Virus record (IMG/VR): IMGVR_UViG_3300035703_000067
Span: 1-64,000 of that record
DNA length: 64,000 bases
Strand: one strand, 5' to 3'
DNA from: a virus
How positions within the stretch are numbered: the first letter of the stretch is position 1; every line of letters starts with the position of its first letter. Position numbers and translations under genes: made by a program. The notes below the pieces were generated by a model. That model was not told where the DNA came from, did no database searches, and saw nothing but the letters and a program-made list of their open reading frames with translations. Below are positions 21,911 to 28,746 of this stretch, piece after piece.

Positions 21911-22230
21911 TGCGCCGTTTCATCCTCGCCCTAGCGGCCGCCGCGCTTTGCACCCCAGCGCAAGCTCGCACCGTCACCGCCACCGTCTACGACGGTTGGT
22001 ATCACGGCCGCGTCGCCTATTGCGGCCAGACCTACCAGCACTGGGGCGTATCGGCCGCCCATCCCTGGCTCCCATGCGGCACCCGAGTGCGCGTCTCTCA
22101 CCGAGGGCGCTCCCTGACGGTGCCCATCACCGACCGGTGCGACTGCAACTCCATCGACCTAAGTGCCGGTGCCGCCTATCGCCTGGGCGTCCCGCTCGAC
22201 GGCATCGCTTCTGTGCAAATCAGCTATTGA
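21910..22230 (+). CDS. Secreted RlpA-like double-psi beta-barrel protein
   Basis: 106 residues. An N-terminal signal peptide (MRRFILALAAAALCTPAQA) would export it. The mature part is a double-psi beta-barrel: YDGWYHGRVAYCG, HWGVSAAHPWLPCGTRVRV, and ITDRCDCNSIDLSAGAAYRLG, matching the DR..DLS..AA..LG signature of RlpA septal glycan hydrolases. Placement among early small genes, far from the endolysin, suggests wall remodelling during infection or lysogeny instead of lysis. Confidence 0.85.
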   Translation: MRRFILALAAAALCTPAQARTVTATVYDGWYHGRVAYCGQTYQHWGVSAAHPWLPCGTRVRVSHRGRSLTVPITDRCDCNSIDLSAGAAYRLGVPLDGIASVQISY

Positions 22231-22234
22231 TCAA

Positions 22235-22459
22235 ATGAACACGAACTGTTTACGAGGCATTCAGTGCCCTCAATGCAATTCAGTAGGTCCTTTCTGGATC
22301 ACAGTTGAGACTCAGGTACTTATGCACGACGATGGCTGGTCTGACACATCATCCACCGACGAATGGGGAGTCTGGTCATTTATCCGTTGTGATCAATGTG
22401 ATTACCACGGAACCGTAGACGAGTTTAATTGCCAATCTTTATCCACATCAAATGACTGA
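22235..22459 (+). CDS. Zinc-ribbon protein
   Basis: 74 residues from ATG 22235 with two CxxC pairs (IQCPQCNSVGPF and IRCDQCDYHG) that can bind one zinc. It is clearly more AT-rich than both neighbours, so it may have been acquired separately. Possible transcription or nucleic-acid role, by fold only. Confidence 0.65.
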   Translation: MNTNCLRGIQCPQCNSVGPFWITVETQVLMHDDGWSDTSSTDEWGVWSFIRCDQCDYHGTVDEFNCQSLSTSND

Positions 22460-22709
22460 CCTCACCCTTCCCACCGTTCATCTCAACGGCACCTCGCGCA
22501 CGATGCTCGCCGAGGGCTACGGCAACGCCTACCGCAAGCTCCAGGAGGCCATCCTTTCCTTCGGCGAAATCGAACACAACGCTCGTGACTACTACGTGCA
22601 AGGCCCTGGTGCCTGGCCACAAGCAGCGGAACAGCGTGTCCAGATGCGCGAGCACCTGAATGCGGTGCAGAAGTACCTCGAAGCCCACCTGATTCACCTA
22701 GGCGAATGA
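22452..22709 (+). CDS. Small hypothetical helical protein
   Basis: 85 residues, overlapping the zinc-ribbon gene by eight bases. A beta start is followed by two long helices (GNAYRKLQEAILSFGEIEH, RVQMREHLNAVQKYLEAHL). ATGA overlap with the next gene. Function unknown. Confidence 0.6.
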   Translation: MTDLTLPTVHLNGTSRTMLAEGYGNAYRKLQEAILSFGEIEHNARDYYVQGPGAWPQAAEQRVQMREHLNAVQKYLEAHLIHLGE

Positions 22710-22990
22710 CTGACCCCACTTTCAACCTGCTTCAACTCGAGCGCCACCCCAACTGGTACGACCACCTCGGCGCAGCCGAGGCCGCCATGCGCGAGCAAGA
22801 CCGCATCGACACCCTCCGCTCCCGCGCCGGATGGGAGGGCGACGAGGGCGGTTGGTACTCCCCCTGCGGGATGCACGAAACCGATTGGGAACTCGAGGGC
22901 TACCCCTTCCCGGAAGACCCCGAGTACGCCTCCTGGGCCTCCGCCTTCTACCACTACGACGCGCTCGACGCTGCCACCCCCACCCCATGA
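22706..22990 (+). CDS. Small acidic W/Y-rich protein
   Basis: 94 residues, acidic, rich in aromatic residues (GWEGDEGGWYSPCGMHETDWELEGYPF). It is coupled by ATGA to the clamp-like gene. Its high acid content and size would fit a DNA-mimic type protein, but that is only a guess. Confidence 0.55.
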   Translation: MTDPTFNLLQLERHPNWYDHLGAAEAAMREQDRIDTLRSRAGWEGDEGGWYSPCGMHETDWELEGYPFPEDPEYASWASAFYHYDALDAATPTP

Positions 22991-23772
22991 AGCTCCACCT
23001 CCCCTCGCTCCAGGCGGCGGCCCACATCGCCTCCGCCTCCCAGAAAGAGAGCTACCCCCTACGCCTGGTGCAGGTCGTGCGTCGCCCCGGCGGTGGCCAC
23101 CGCTACCTCGCCACCTGCGACGGCCACGTCGCCATCGCTTGCGACCACCACTGCGAGCAGACCGTCTCCGCGACCCGTGCGGGCACCTTCGAGACGCAAA
23201 CGCACCGTGTCCCGATCGAGGACACCCAGCTCCCCGAGGGTGTCGTCACCTTGATCTGGGCGGACAGCGTCCCCAAGCGCAAACCCACCCAGCGCGAGAT
23301 CGCCACCGGCGACCTCTGGATCCCCGAGAGCCACCTCCAAACCTGGCGCATCCTCGAAGGTGACACCCGCCTCGAGATGCTGCCCGACGATCGCATCCCC
23401 GGCGATCCGCACACCTCGACCCTGCTCGTGATCCCGCGCCTGCACAAGCTCCTGCGCGAGTTCGTGCCCGGCAACTACGCCGCCGGAACCTCCGCCCGCG
23501 TGAACGGCCGCTACCTCGGCATGCTCTCACGCGCCTCTGAACTCCTCGCCCGCGCCGTGCTCGTCAAGAGCATCCACGGCGACCTCTACGGCGACACCCC
23601 CTCACTCGAGTTCTTCACCGACCACCCCCTCGAGGGCGCTCCGATCCTGGTCGACCTCACTGCTCAGCGTTGGGACGACTCCGACGCTTTCACCGCCTGG
23701 GCGCAACTCATGCCCATCCAACGCCGCCGCGAAGGTATCCGTGGCAAACAACCACTCGCCGCAGTCGCATGA
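22987..23772 (+). CDS. Sliding-clamp-like protein (tentative)
   Basis: 261 residues from ATG 22987. HRYLATCDGHVAIAC near the start, VNGRYLGMLSRASELL in the middle third and the terminal AWAQLMPIQ recall phage beta-clamp-like proteins, where ATDGH-type turns, an xxYL-xxxxKA-xxLL helix and a MPM end recur. It could act as a processivity or clamp-like factor. It lies away from the polymerase, among small accessory genes, so the call is tentative. Confidence 0.45.
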   Translation: MKLHLPSLQAAAHIASASQKESYPLRLVQVVRRPGGGHRYLATCDGHVAIACDHHCEQTVSATRAGTFETQTHRVPIEDTQLPEGVVTLIWADSVPKRKPTQREIATGDLWIPESHLQTWRILEGDTRLEMLPDDRIPGDPHTSTLLVIPRLHKLLREFVPGNYAAGTSARVNGRYLGMLSRASELLARAVLVKSIHGDLYGDTPSLEFFTDHPLEGAPILVDLTAQRWDDSDAFTAWAQLMPIQRRREGIRGKQPLAAVA

Positions 23773-23942
23773 TTCACCCCTACTCCAAGCGCTCCAGCCA
23801 GCGCGTCACGATCACGATCCCCTACACCGTCCACGAGCGCGTCTGCGCTCTGGCCGACAAACAAGGCCGCTCAGCCTCCAACCTCATGGCCTACCTCCTC
23901 GAGGGCGCACTGGACCGCCTCGACTCATCCTCACCGGAATAG
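23769..23942 (+). CDS. Ribbon-helix-helix regulator
   Basis: 57 residues from ATG 23769: SQRVTITIPYTVHERVCALADKQGRSASNLMAYLLEGAL is a classic CopG-type ribbon-helix-helix. The gene ends one base before the TAGGTTGACC block of promoter copy 2, so it is well placed to regulate it. Confidence 0.75.
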   Translation: MIHPYSKRSSQRVTITIPYTVHERVCALADKQGRSASNLMAYLLEGALDRLDSSSPE

Positions 23943-23943
23943 G

Positions 23944-23972
23944 TTGACCTTTTGCCCCGTTCCCTCTACTCT
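23944..23972 (+). promoter_or_regulatory. Putative promoter TTGACC-N17-TACTCT, copy 2
   Basis: TTGACC (23944-23949), 17 bp beginning TTTT, then TACTCT (23967-23972). It shares the TAGGTTGACCTTTT block with copy 1 at 20741. The DUF932 gene follows at 24057 with a leader of about 80 bases. Confidence 0.7.
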
Positions 23973-24056
23973 TCGCCCAGGGCCGCACAGCCTGTCCTCC
24001 CGAGGGGCGCGTCTCGGCCCAACGCGCAGTTCATCCACGTCTTTCACCTCAGCCAA

Positions 24057-25133
24057 ATGACTTTCACCACCAACCGCGTCTCCACCGCCTACGCCGCCGA
24101 CGGCATCGGCCCCATGGTCTACGGCAAGTACCGCGCTCGCGGCTACGCCGTGAACCCCCTGATCGACCGGGTGGGCACCGCCATCCCCGAGAACGTCTCG
24201 GCATCGGATGCCTTCCGCATCGCCGGCCTCGATTGGACCGCCGACAAGCGCCCCGCCTTCTTCATGGGTGCCGACGGCCCGGTGCAAGCGCCCGAGCATT
24301 GCGCCATCGTCCGCAGTGACAACGACAAGCTCCTCGGCCTCCACGGCTCGGGGTACACCCCGGTCCAGAACACCGCGCTGATCAACCTCCTGGACTACCT
24401 CCGCGAGGACATCACCATCGAGAACGTGCTCTCGATCCGCGACGGCCGCAAGGTGTTCGCCACCGCCTCGATCTCCACCGAGGACGAGGTACTCCCCGGC
24501 GACAAGGTGCGCCGCTACCTCCACCTGTTCAACTCCCATGACGGGAGCAGCGGTTTCGGGGTGTTCTTCTCCGACGTGCGCCTGGCGTGCGCCAACCAGC
24601 TCGCCTACCTCACGGGCAAAGCGGTGGGCACCGCCATCACCAACGGCACTGGCCTACGCCGCAAGCACACCGCCTCCGTCACCGAGTTCGCCCAGCAACT
24701 CCCCCACCTGATCGACCTGGAGCGCCGGAGCTTCCGCAAGTCCATCGACGAGCTTCGCGCCCTCACCGGGGTGCAGCTCACCACCGAGTTGGCCCGGCGT
24801 GTCCTCGAGACCACCTACGCCGACAAGCTGGCCACCCCGATCAAGGACAAAGACAGCGGCAAGCCTCGCCAGCGCACCATCGGAGACCTCAAAGAGGTTG
24901 ACGTGATCCGTGGCCACTTCGCTGGTGACACCGGCCTGGGTATCCGCGACCTCCCCGGATGCGCCGGCACCCTCTACGGCCTGTACAACGCCATCACCCA
25001 GTTCGAGACGCACGACTCCGGTCGGGCGAAGGACGAAACCGAGCGCGCCCGCGCCCGTCTCGAGTCCCTCTGGGGTGGCACCAGCGCCAAGCGCATCGAG
25101 CGCGCCCGTGAGGCATGCCTCGCACTCGTCTGA
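24057..25133 (+). CDS. DUF932 (phage/plasmid-like) protein
   Basis: 358 residues from ATG 24057. Family landmarks of DUF932/TIGR03299: DWTADKRPAFF, APEHCAIVRSDNDKLLG with GYTPVQN, FNSHDGSSGFGVFFSDVRLACANQL, and a helical C-terminus. These proteins are common in phages and plasmids and their role is unknown. Own promoter (23944) and a terminator hairpin (25170) make it a single-gene unit, which points to high expression. The leader contains TTCATCCACGTCTTTCACC. Confidence 0.85.
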   Translation: MTFTTNRVSTAYAADGIGPMVYGKYRARGYAVNPLIDRVGTAIPENVSASDAFRIAGLDWTADKRPAFFMGADGPVQAPEHCAIVRSDNDKLLGLHGSGYTPVQNTALINLLDYLREDITIENVLSIRDGRKVFATASISTEDEVLPGDKVRRYLHLFNSHDGSSGFGVFFSDVRLACANQLAYLTGKAVGTAITNGTGLRRKHTASVTEFAQQLPHLIDLERRSFRKSIDELRALTGVQLTTELARRVLETTYADKLATPIKDKDSGKPRQRTIGDLKEVDVIRGHFAGDTGLGIRDLPGCAGTLYGLYNAITQFETHDSGRAKDETERARARLESLWGGTSAKRIERAREACLALV

Positions 25134-25169
25134 AGCTTCGTCAGACTTATCCCGTCCGGGACCGGTTAC

Positions 25170-25189
25170 GGGGGCATCTTGCCCCCTTC
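25170..25189 (+). terminator. Short terminator hairpin after the DUF932 gene
   Basis: GGGGGC pairs with GCCCCC across ATCTT, followed by a short TTC. The T tract is weak. It lies 37 bases after the stop of the DUF932 gene and before the Csx16-like gene. Confidence 0.5.
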
Positions 25190-25217
25190 AGTTCTCCCAC
25201 TATTCACAGCACCGTAA

Positions 25218-25508
25218 ATGCCTGAGATCGCCATTGTTTCCAAGAATCCTTCACTTGTTGCCTGGCTTAACGCCAAAGGCATCAAAGGATCCGTATACGA
25301 CTACGCCAACCCTGGCGATGTTGCCCACAAACACGTCTACGGCATCGTGCCCTACTGGATGGCCGCTTTCGCCGATTGCGTCTCCGAGGTGAGCATGCCC
25401 CACCTCGACCGCGAGGACCGCGACCGCTTCAACCGAGGCCAGCTCACCACCCAAGAGATGGACGCTGCCGGCGCAGAACTCGTCACCTACCGAGTGCGCC
25501 GCATTTGA
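25218..25508 (+). CDS. Csx16-like protein (CRISPR-associated VVA1548 family), anti-type III candidate
   Basis: 96 residues. The layout follows Csx16: IAIVSKNPSLVAWLNAKGI (family: VSRHxGAxEWxxxxGI), a middle HVYGIVPYWMAAFADC (family: IGTLPVHLAAEVC), HLDREDRDRFNRGQLTTQEM (family: LxxxxRGRELSAEEM) and the end AELVTYRV. Csx16 normally sits in type III CRISPR loci and is thought to act on cyclic oligoadenylate signals. No cas genes or arrays occur here, so a phage copy may quench that signal. Gene stands alone between two hairpins. Confidence 0.6.
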   Translation: MPEIAIVSKNPSLVAWLNAKGIKGSVYDYANPGDVAHKHVYGIVPYWMAAFADCVSEVSMPHLDREDRDRFNRGQLTTQEMDAAGAELVTYRVRRI

Positions 25509-25522
25509 GCGCCCGATAAAAA

Positions 25523-25545
25523 GCCCCGGTTTCTCAGGCCGGGGC
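25523..25545 (+). terminator. Terminator-like hairpin after the Csx16-like gene
   Basis: GCCCCGG pairs perfectly with CCGGGGC over a nine-base loop, preceded by AAAAA and followed by GTTC with no T tract. A leftward read has the T tract (TTTTT), so it may be bidirectional or leftward-acting. Confidence 0.5.
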
Positions 25546-25699
25546 GTTCATCCACGCAGTGACCAGTGAGTAAACATCACCACGCCAAATCAGTCTATGT
25601 CTGAGGCTCGCCGACCGGCGCAACCGCGTCAGAATGACCGAGCACGGGTGCCGCCCCTGAGCCGCACCACGCGCATAAGCCCCCTACCGCCCCTCCGAC

Positions 25700-25885
25700 A
25701 TGGACACCTCCATGGCAGGTTTCGCTGCGTATGAACTTATGCAAGTGACAACAGGAATAGCTCTGTACACCACATTTGCTACAGCAAACGAGATTCTCCG
25801 AGCCAATGCAAACCTCAAACAACGCGGCATTGAATCCCGCTTCGTTCCTGCAGGATCCTTTGTCATGCCGTCACTACACCACTAG
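25700..25885 (+). CDS. Small hypothetical protein
   Basis: 61 residues (FAAYELMQVTTGIALYTTFA, then a helix EILRANANLKQRGIESRF). The first hydrophobic half may be buried or membrane-associated. It overlaps the next gene in another frame by about 80 bases. The 25509-25699 interval before it holds only the hairpin and a TTCATCCACG repeat. Confidence 0.5.
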   Translation: MDTSMAGFAAYELMQVTTGIALYTTFATANEILRANANLKQRGIESRFVPAGSFVMPSLHH

Positions 25886-26084
25886 GTACGTCATCCGTAC
25901 CGAGCGCGGCTTCCTTGCAGCCTGCACCGGCATCGGTGGCGTCCCCGTCGAAGAGGTTCCCGACCCCTTCGCAGCGGTGCGCTTTGCGGACCTCGACACC
26001 GCCGCCTACCGCGCCCGAGCCCTTCTCAAGCTCGGTTGGGACCACCACCTACGCATCGTGGCGCTCCGCGTCCCGATGTTCTGA
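25806..26084 (+). CDS. Small hypothetical protein, start uncertain
   Basis: 92 residues from ATG 25806. The convincing part begins near residue 28 (TTRYVIRTERGFLAACTGIGG) and continues through FADLDTAAYRARALLKLGW. The first 27 residues overlap the preceding gene in another frame, so the true start may be later and non-ATG. Function unknown. Confidence 0.55.
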   Translation: MQTSNNAALNPASFLQDPLSCRHYTTRYVIRTERGFLAACTGIGGVPVEEVPDPFAAVRFADLDTAAYRARALLKLGWDHHLRIVALRVPMF

Positions 26085-26110
26085 ACCCCTTCATCCACGC
26101 ATTTCACGTC

Positions 26111-26299
26111 ATGTCTGAATCTTTCTGGTCGTCACTCGCCACCTATTGCCAGGAACTCGCCCCCGTGGCTGGCCCTCTCCTTGGTGCCGTTGGTGAGACC
26201 GCTTCTGCCGTAGAGCGCGCCGGTCGCCAAACCAAATCGCTCAAGGCCGCGTCACGCACCCTCGAGGCGGACCTCCTCGCCACCGAGGACGACTTCTAA
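26111..26299 (+). CDS. Small hypothetical protein
   Basis: 62 residues from ATG 26111, directly after the repeat TTCATCCACGCATTTCAC. It has a glycine/alanine-rich semi-hydrophobic middle (LAPVAGPLLGAVGETASA) and a helical end. Function unknown. Confidence 0.55.
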   Translation: MSESFWSSLATYCQELAPVAGPLLGAVGETASAVERAGRQTKSLKAASRTLEADLLATEDDF

Positions 26300-26319
26300 A
26301 CCCCAACCGCACCCCGTTC

Positions 26320-26508
26320 ATGTCTGAGACCGCAACCCACTCGTTCATGCCGGGGTGCAACCCCTTGGTGCAGCAAGCACGGCAGGACTACATCGAAACC
26401 CTCTACGAGCAAGACGGCCGCCACAACCCTGAGCACCCATTGCACGGCCTCTACACCGGGCTCTGGGAGCTCTACATCGGCCACCGCTGCACGGATGAGG
26501 ACCAATGA
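26320..26508 (+). CDS. Small hypothetical protein
   Basis: 62 residues, helical, with Q, H and Y (NPLVQQARQDYIETLYEQDGR). ATGA overlap with the next gene at 26505. Function unknown. Confidence 0.55.
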   Translation: MSETATHSFMPGCNPLVQQARQDYIETLYEQDGRHNPEHPLHGLYTGLWELYIGHRCTDEDQ

Positions 26509-26660
26509 CCGCCGACGTGAGTGTGACCTACCGCCTCGACGATCAAGGGAACGACTGTTACTGGATCTGTCTCCCCGAGCACGACGTGTGCTCAATCGTC
26601 TCCTCCGCGCACCTGATCGAGGAGCGCACAACGCAGTTGTTACGCCGCTTTAGCGCATGA
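26505..26660 (+). CDS. Very small protein
   Basis: 51 residues from ATG 26505 to TGA 26658-26660: a beta hairpin (SVTYRLDDQGNDCYWICLPE) and a helix (SAHLIEERTTQLLRRF). Overlaps both neighbours by ATGA, which supports it as real. Confidence 0.5.
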   Translation: MTADVSVTYRLDDQGNDCYWICLPEHDVCSIVSSAHLIEERTTQLLRRFSA

Positions 26661-26776
26661 AACGCTACGCCGTCCTCGCTCTCGCCCTGGGCCTCGTTGT
26701 CGGAGCAACGCTCCGCTGGGCGACCAGCCCCATCAACCCCACTCTTTCCCCCGACGCACCGGATCAATGGCAATGA
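26657..26776 (+). CDS. Tiny membrane or secreted peptide
   Basis: 39 residues from ATG 26657: one hydrophobic helix (YAVLALALGLVVGATLRWA) followed by a short polar end. ATGA overlaps on both sides. It could be a single-span membrane peptide or an exported peptide. Confidence 0.45.
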   Translation: MKRYAVLALALGLVVGATLRWATSPINPTLSPDAPDQWQ

Positions 26777-27090
26777 ACTGCCCCAAGTGCGCCACGCGGA
26801 TGCGCGTTGTGCATAGCCAGAGCTTCGACAACCTCACACAACGCTGGTATCGCTGCCCCGAGTGCGAAGAAGGGCTACGCACCTGCGAAACGATCCATCT
26901 CGGTGGCCCAAAGCGCAACCCGAAGGGCTCTGAGCATCCAAACGCAGTCCTGACTGAAGAGAACGTGCGCGCCCTTCGCGCTGCACACGAACGCGGTGTT
27001 TCCTTAAGTCAACTCGCCATCGAGTACGGCATCCACCGGAGCACAGTGATCAACATCACCACCGGTCGCGCCTGGAGCCACGTCGCATGA
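26773..27090 (+). CDS. Zinc-ribbon plus helix-turn-helix regulator
   Basis: 105 residues from ATG 26773 (ATGA overlap; an ATG at 26767 is also possible). The N-terminal zinc ribbon MNCPKCATRMRVVHSQ..RWYRCPECEEGLRTCE resembles the NrdR-type ribbon. The C-terminal VRALRAAHERGVSLSQLAIEYGIHRSTVINI is a helix-turn-helix. A transcription regulator is likely; NrdR's ATP-cone is absent. Confidence 0.7.
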   Translation: MNCPKCATRMRVVHSQSFDNLTQRWYRCPECEEGLRTCETIHLGGPKRNPKGSEHPNAVLTEENVRALRAAHERGVSLSQLAIEYGIHRSTVINITTGRAWSHVA

Positions 27091-27221
27091 CCGACCTCGA
27101 AGCCTGGAAGGATTACTGCGACGCCAGCCTCGACCTAAGCAATCAGGACGACGTTGAAGAGTGCCCAGAAATGTTCGACTTGGTTTGGCCCAGTTGGATT
27201 GAACCAGACGAAGACGAGTAG
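27087..27221 (+). CDS. Very small acidic protein
   Basis: 44 residues from ATG 27087 (ATGA overlap) to TAG 27219-27221, very acidic (DDVEECPEMFDLVWP, ending EPDEDE). Function unknown. An acidic partner of the preceding regulator is conceivable. Confidence 0.5.
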   Translation: MTDLEAWKDYCDASLDLSNQDDVEECPEMFDLVWPSWIEPDEDE

Positions 27222-27240
27222 TCATTACCACTAATCACCC

Positions 27241-27600
27241 ATGACACAACAACATCCCATCACCCCACCGCCTGAGCTGATTCAGAAGTGGTCAGAACAG
27301 TTTGAAGCAGGGAGATCACTCTATGCAATGTTTGAAGATATTTACAGAGCAGGAGCAGACGCTGAGCTTGAGGCGTGCTGTGAGTGGCTGGTCAGCGAAG
27401 GGTGGTTCAAATACGAACACGAGGCTGTGGAAGATCTCCGCGCCGCCCGCCGCCCCAAGCCGCCGAGCTTGAAGGAGCAGGCGCTACAGGCCCTTGCCGA
27501 AGCTGACCTTGGTTCAACGGAAGCGGAGTGGTCTCAACGCTTCGACACCATCCGCCGCGCCCTTGAACAACTTCCCAACCACACAAGTGAGGAACTCTAA
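27241..27600 (+). CDS. Conserved cyanobacterial-type small protein
   Basis: 119 residues beginning MTQQHPITPPPELIQKW, a start I associate with Synechococcus and cyanophage genes of unknown function. The second half is helical (KEQALQALAEADL, WSQRFDTIRRALEQL). The first 150 bases are AT-richer than the remainder. Confidence 0.65.
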   Translation: MTQQHPITPPPELIQKWSEQFEAGRSLYAMFEDIYRAGADAELEACCEWLVSEGWFKYEHEAVEDLRAARRPKPPSLKEQALQALAEADLGSTEAEWSQRFDTIRRALEQLPNHTSEEL

Positions 27601-27653
27601 AGACCCGCAAAGACTACAAGAATCTGGACGATGCCATTTGCCCTAATCACACC

Positions 27654-27908
27654 ATGACTGACTGGAAAGCACTCTGCCGTGAATTAGTCACTGCTGTCGA
27701 ATCAAACTGCAAGGAGCACATCATCAGCCACGATCTGAACTGCGCCTACATGAAGGCAGATGCCGCCCTGGCCCAGCCCGAGCCGGAAGCGCCGACGGAT
27801 GAGGAGTTGCTGTTTGCGTTCTACGAAGCATCACTGGCTGAAGGAGGCGATACCGACGAGGTAACGCTCAGGGGTCTTCGCGCCGTTCTCGCCCGCTGGG
27901 GCAAGTAG
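27654..27908 (+). CDS. Small hypothetical protein
   Basis: 84 residues. MTDWKALCRELVTAVESNCKEH, a proline/glutamate linker (AQPEPEAPTDEELL) and a helical end. The style resembles the preceding gene, and the two may share an origin. Function unknown. Confidence 0.6.
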   Translation: MTDWKALCRELVTAVESNCKEHIISHDLNCAYMKADAALAQPEPEAPTDEELLFAFYEASLAEGGDTDEVTLRGLRAVLARWGK

Positions 27909-27953
27909 TCACCTTCTTTACTCAAGCCCCACTCCTCACACAACGTCATAACG

Positions 27954-28223
27954 ATGTCGTCAAAGCGCCTCGAAACCAAGGTTTACCTCACCTCCGAAGA
28001 ACGCGAAGCCCTCGACCGCGAAGCCACCCGCCTTCTCATCACGCGAGGCCAACTCATCCGAGAGCGTGCCCTCGGCATCGCCGCTCCTCGCCCCGCAACC
28101 CCTCAGATCTACGCCCGTGCCGTCGAGAAAGCCGCTCGCGTGGTCTCCGGCGTCCCCCGCCCGCATTTGGAAGCAATCGTCGCGTCTGTGGTTTGCACGT
28201 TGAGCGAGGCAGAAGCTGGCTAG
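27954..28223 (+). CDS. Ribbon-helix-helix protein before the terminase
   Basis: 89 residues. RLETKVYLTSEEREALDREATRLLITRGQLIRERAL is a ribbon-helix-helix or mobilisation-type DNA-binding start. The remainder is helical. As the last gene before terminase it may regulate the late operon. Confidence 0.6.
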   Translation: MSSKRLETKVYLTSEEREALDREATRLLITRGQLIRERALGIAAPRPATPQIYARAVEKAARVVSGVPRPHLEAIVASVVCTLSEAEAG

Positions 28224-28263
28224 ACTTCGACCAGATTCGGAATAGTTCAGCAGAACTCGGAAG

Positions 28264-28746
28264 ATGCCAGCACGAAACGCCTCGTTTATCGATGGTCTCC
28301 GCGAGAACGAGCGAATGGCTGCAGAGTTGCTCGCCCGGGGCAAGACGTGTCGGGAAGTAGCCCGTGCGTTAGGCATCTCCGAGCGTGCGCTTTACAACTG
28401 GCGCAAGCGCCCAGCAGTGCAACGTGCGGTCTACGCCTTACAGCAAGAGCTGATCGACACCTCGGAATCAAAGGGCCTGGCGCTCATGCCCGAGGCGATC
28501 ACGACGTTGACGGAAATCATGAACGACCCCTCGGCGCGCGCTGCAGATCGCATCGCGGCCTCACGCGCCTTACTGAATGGCGCCGCCGCCTACCAAGAGC
28601 GCAAGATGCTCGAGCGCACGGTGTCCGACCTCGAAGCGCAGATCTACGGCTTGCTCCAGGTGCCAGGCGTCGAAGTCCCCGAGAGCGAGGACGACCTCGC
28701 CGATGACCTCGACCTGCTCAAGAGCGCCGACCCAGAGGACGCGTGA
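28264..28746 (+). CDS. terS: Terminase small subunit
   Basis: 160 residues. A helix-turn-helix at about 15-50 (GKTCREVARALGISERALYNWRKRPAVQRAV) would bind the packaging site. A helical oligomerisation part follows, with the ADRIAASRALLNGAAAYQERKMLE segment common in small terminases. The stop overlaps the large-subunit start (GTGA at 28743-28746). Confidence 0.85.
   Translation: MPARNASFIDGLRENERMAAELLARGKTCREVARALGISERALYNWRKRPAVQRAVYALQQELIDTSESKGLALMPEAITTLTEIMNDPSARAADRIAASRALLNGAAAYQERKMLERTVSDLEAQIYGLLQVPGVEVPESEDDLADDLDLLKSADPEDA

Noticed and set aside
25597-25734. Frame of 45 R/P-rich residues
   Set aside because: Overlaps the better 25700 gene, has no ribosome-binding site and a composition typical of chance frames.
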